Shown piece by piece: positions 5,846 through 7,586 of a DNA stretch of 7,586 bases (within the stretch, counting starts at the first letter, position 1; each line of letters opens with the position of its first letter). Source of the DNA: Crocinitomicaceae bacterium (GTDB lineage Bacteria > Bacteroidota > Bacteroidia > Flavobacteriales_D > Crocinitomicaceae). The notes beneath the pieces were generated by a model. The model had not been told where the DNA came from and did no database searches. It saw only the letters and a program-made list of their open reading frames with translations. The stretch is taken from positions 1 through 7,586 of the forward strand of contig JAHEMP010000106.1 in NCBI GenBank assembly GCA_024643585.1, in the 5' to 3' direction. The translations under genes were made by a program, and so were the position numbers.

Positions 5846-7126
5846 CTATTTTACGTATTCCTTTATTGATTTCTCTATGATGGCAACACATTCCATTAAT
5901 TGATTCTCCGTCATAACCAAAGGTGGGGCAAATCGGATAATATTTCCGTGCGTTGGTTTTGCCAACAAGCCGTTGTTCTTCATTGCGATACAAAGGTTCC
6001 AAGCCGTTTCACTTTCTTCAGTATCGTTTACAATTATTGCATTTAATAAACCTTTTCCTCTCACTTTAACAACCAAATCTGTTTCTGAAATAATTCTATT
6101 CATTTCAGCACGAAATAGCTTGCCTAATTTTCGAGCATTTTGGGTTAAATTTTCTTCAGCAACTACTTCCAAAGCAGCGATAGCTACTTTTCCTGCAACT
6201 GGATTTCCACCAAAAGTAGAACCGTGCTGTCCCGGTTTTATGACGTCCATGATTTCATTGTCAGCGAGGACGGCCGATACTGGATAGGCTCCCCCAGATA
6301 ATGCTTTCCCTAGAATCAAAATATCCGGTTTTACATAAGTTGATTGCTGTTCGCATTTGTTTTCACATGTGCAATCTCCACATACAGCCAACAAACTTCC
6401 TGTTCGAGCTATTCCTGTCTGAACCTCGTCAGCGATGAACAACATATTATTTGCGTGACAAATGCTTTGAGCTTTTGCCAAAAAATCAGAATCTGGGGTA
6501 TATACTCCTGCCTCGCCTTGAATCGGCTCAACCAAGAATCCAATTACGTTTTTGCCCTTTGCAACTTCTTCCAATGCCTTCGTGTCATTGTAAGGTATAG
6601 TTATGAATCCAGGCGTAAAGGGTCCAAAATTGTCCTTCGCATTCGAGTCGTCAGAAAAAGAGACAATTGTTGTGGTTCTGCCGTGGAAATTTCCTGAACA
6701 AACAACTATGGTCGCTTGATTTTCGGCAATTCCATTTTTTTCATAAGCCCACTTTCTCGCCAATTTAATTGCGGTCTCTACTGCCTCAGCACCAGTATTC
6801 ATGGGCAACACTTTGTCAAAATTGAAATACTCTGTCACGAATTTTTCATAAGGTCCCAATGCATCGTTGTAAAAAGCTCTCGAAGTCAAAGTCAAAGTCT
6901 GCGCTTGTTTTGTCATAGCGTCAACAATTTTCGGGTGGCAATGTCCTTGATTAACAGCAGAATATGCAGAAAGAAAATCATAGTATTTTTTACCATCAAC
7001 ATCCCAGACAAAAACCCCTTCACCGCGACTTAAAACAACCGGTAAAGGATGATAGTTGTGCGCACCATGACGGTTTTCCATTTCTATATATTGCGTTGAT
7101 GCTGATTTTTCCATTGTTGATTGCAT
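5846..7126 (-). CDS. rocD: Ornithine aminotransferase (ornithine-oxo-acid transaminase)
   Basis: A PLP-dependent class III aminotransferase of 426 residues. It transfers the delta-amino group of ornithine to 2-oxoglutarate, giving glutamate semialdehyde (and so pyrroline-5-carboxylate) in arginine/ornithine breakdown. Ornithine specificity is indicated by FLSAYSAVNQGHCHPKI (51-67, Tyr55), FHGRT with Arg150, and VEPIQGEAGV with Glu205, equivalent to the substrate-binding Tyr85, Arg180 and Glu235 of human OAT. PLP contacts are NTGAEAVE (110-117), Asp233 in IADEVQTG, and the Schiff-base Lys274 in LGKALSGG. The C-terminal LLAKPTHGNIIRFAPPL (387-403) is also typical. Compared with human OAT there is an insertion of about 12 residues at 249-264 with four Cys (249, 252, 254, 258). 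The ATG at 7126 follows an AAAAGAAA stretch at suitable distance; the Met at residue 5 is an alternative start. It heads the probable rocD-DUF2452-peroxidase transcript. Confidence 0.96.
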   Translation of the reverse strand: MQSTMEKSASTQYIEMENRHGAHNYHPLPVVLSRGEGVFVWDVDGKKYYDFLSAYSAVNQGHCHPKIVDAMTKQAQTLTLTSRAFYNDALGPYEKFVTEYFNFDKVLPMNTGAEAVETAIKLARKWAYEKNGIAENQATIVVCSGNFHGRTTTIVSFSDDSNAKDNFGPFTPGFITIPYNDTKALEEVAKGKNVIGFLVEPIQGEAGVYTPDSDFLAKAQSICHANNMLFIADEVQTGIARTGSLLAVCGDCTCENKCEQQSTYVKPDILILGKALSGGAYPVSAVLADNEIMDVIKPGQHGSTFGGNPVAGKVAIAALEVVAEENLTQNARKLGKLFRAEMNRIISETDLVVKVRGKGLLNAIIVNDTEESETAWNLCIAMKNNGLLAKPTHGNIIRFAPPLVMTENQLMECVAIIEKSIKEYVK

Positions 7127-7169
7127 GCTTGTTTCTTTTATTCGATTATTTCTACCTTGAATTATTTCT

Positions 7170-7177
7170 CAAAATTA
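7170..7177 (-). promoter_or_regulatory. Candidate Bacteroidota -7 promoter box for rocD
   Basis: The - strand reads TAATTTTG, again a full match to TAnnTTTG and identical to the octamer before pckA. It ends 43 nt before the rocD ATG. No TTG-type -33 element lies at normal spacing. The box overlaps one arm of a 7-bp inverted repeat (AAATTAG 7172-7178, CTAATTT 7189-7195). A protein bound there could block this promoter, but this is inference. Confidence 0.42.
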
Positions 7178-7195
7178 GTGAAAATAGGCTAATTT
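7172..7195. repeat. Short inverted repeat overlapping the rocD -7 box
   Basis: AAATTAG (7172-7178) and CTAATTT (7189-7195) are exact reverse complements with a 10-nt spacer (17 nt centre to centre). The repeat lies in the 142-bp region between the divergent rocD and SIMPL-protein genes. It could be an operator, but the arms are short and AT rich, so chance is a real alternative. Confidence 0.25.
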
Positions 7196-7268
7196 ATGAT
7201 GGTTTTCAGTGTGATTTGTTTTTTTGCCTCTGGAAAAATACTATCTTCATATTCTTAAATAATCAAGT

Positions 7269-7586
7269 ATGTTAAAGAACAATTTATCTTCAATTCTAAT
7301 TTCTCTATCAATTGTTATTGGACTAGGCATTTTAGCAAATGCCTACGTGAAAAGAGGGAATTCAAACGATACCATTAGCGTTACCGGAATGGGGGATGAG
7401 GATTTTACAAGTGACCTAATAGTTTGGAGGGCGAGCTTTTCAAAAAAGGAGTTTGAACTAAAAGAAGCCTATGCAAGTTTAAATGCTGATCGAGTAAAAA
7501 TCAAGAAATACTTGAAAGACAAAGGTATTAAGGATGATGAAGTAGTGTTTCAGGCCATCGATATTCGAAAAGACTTTTCGTATGAA
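7269..7586 (+). CDS. SIMPL (DUF541) domain protein, N-terminal part (3' end outside window)
   Basis: The first 106 residues of a SIMPL-domain (DUF541) protein; the frame stays open to the last base of the window. An N-terminal hydrophobic helix (about residues 8-26, preceded by a Lys) acts as signal anchor or uncleaved signal peptide, so the rest is extracytoplasmic. The domain begins with TISVTGMGDEDFTSDLIVW (36-54), the conserved opening of the family. A helix that includes LKEAYASLNADRVKIKKYL follows, and then the next repeat strand VVFQAIDIRKDF. Full-length members are about 220-250 residues, so under half is present. Their function is poorly defined; the name refers to a mouse signalling partner, and bacterial members are envelope proteins. 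The ATG at 7269 has no Shine-Dalgarno sequence. The gene is divergent from rocD and has its own promoter region, in which I could not find a good -7 box. Confidence 0.88.
   Translation, partial: MLKNNLSSILISLSIVIGLGILANAYVKRGNSNDTISVTGMGDEDFTSDLIVWRASFSKKEFELKEAYASLNADRVKIKKYLKDKGIKDDEVVFQAIDIRKDFSYE

Noticed and set aside
6344..6697. Cys-rich open frame of 117 codons on the + strand inside rocD
   Set aside because: Antisense to conserved ornithine aminotransferase; the Cys content comes from the complementary strand, not from a small secreted protein.
7224..7249. TTG at 7224 with TATCTTCA at 7242 as promoter of the SIMPL gene
   Set aside because: The second box has two mismatches to TAnnTTTG and the spacing is only 15 nt.
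6964..7275. Hydrophobic + strand frame crossing the rocD start into the intergenic region
   Set aside because: Most of it is antisense to rocD, it overlaps the promoter region and the start of the SIMPL gene in another frame, and it has no recognisable domain.

Overview
The window is an ordinary, densely packed chromosomal segment from an AT-rich member of the Bacteroidota, most likely Flavobacteriia-like. Four things point there. Start codons have A-rich leaders with no clear Shine-Dalgarno sequence. Two start sites are preceded by an octamer matching the Bacteroidota -7 box TAnnTTTG. A DUF2452 protein and a Bacteroidota-style diheme peroxidase lipoprotein are present. The ornithine aminotransferase carries a Cys-rich insert of a kind I recall from this phylum. 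The exact genus cannot be read from the sequence.

Left part (1-2437, all + strand): the 3' part of a CorA-type magnesium/divalent-cation channel gene is followed after 11 bp by a two-helix DUF1003 membrane protein. Next come a short-chain dehydrogenase/reductase (SDR)-fold protein that lacks the catalytic tyrosine, and a SRPBCC (START-like) ligand-binding protein. The four genes run in one direction with gaps of 11, 46 and 27 bp. A perfect 17-bp hairpin at 2447-2484, with an A tract on one side and a T tract on the other, closes this block and also serves the convergent pckA gene.

Middle and right part (2502-7126, all - strand): ATP-dependent PEP carboxykinase (pckA) has its own 246-bp upstream region. 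Behind it in transcription order lies a probable three-gene unit: ornithine aminotransferase (rocD), a DUF2452 protein, and a diheme cytochrome c peroxidase/MauG-like lipoprotein (gaps of 36 and 5 bp). rocD feeds ornithine/arginine carbon to glutamate, and pckA turns oxaloacetate into PEP. Both fit growth on amino acids with gluconeogenesis, although they are not in one operon. At the right edge a divergent gene on the + strand encodes the first 106 residues of a SIMPL (DUF541) protein.

No mobile element, CRISPR array, tRNA, rRNA, toxin-antitoxin pair or defence system is visible, and I do not see a new multi-gene system. The points most worth a second look are at residue level: an SDR with Val in place of the catalytic Tyr, a peroxidase with Ala in place of the inter-haem Trp, and a four-cysteine insertion in ornithine aminotransferase. 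There are also two possible operator-like inverted repeats upstream of pckA and rocD.
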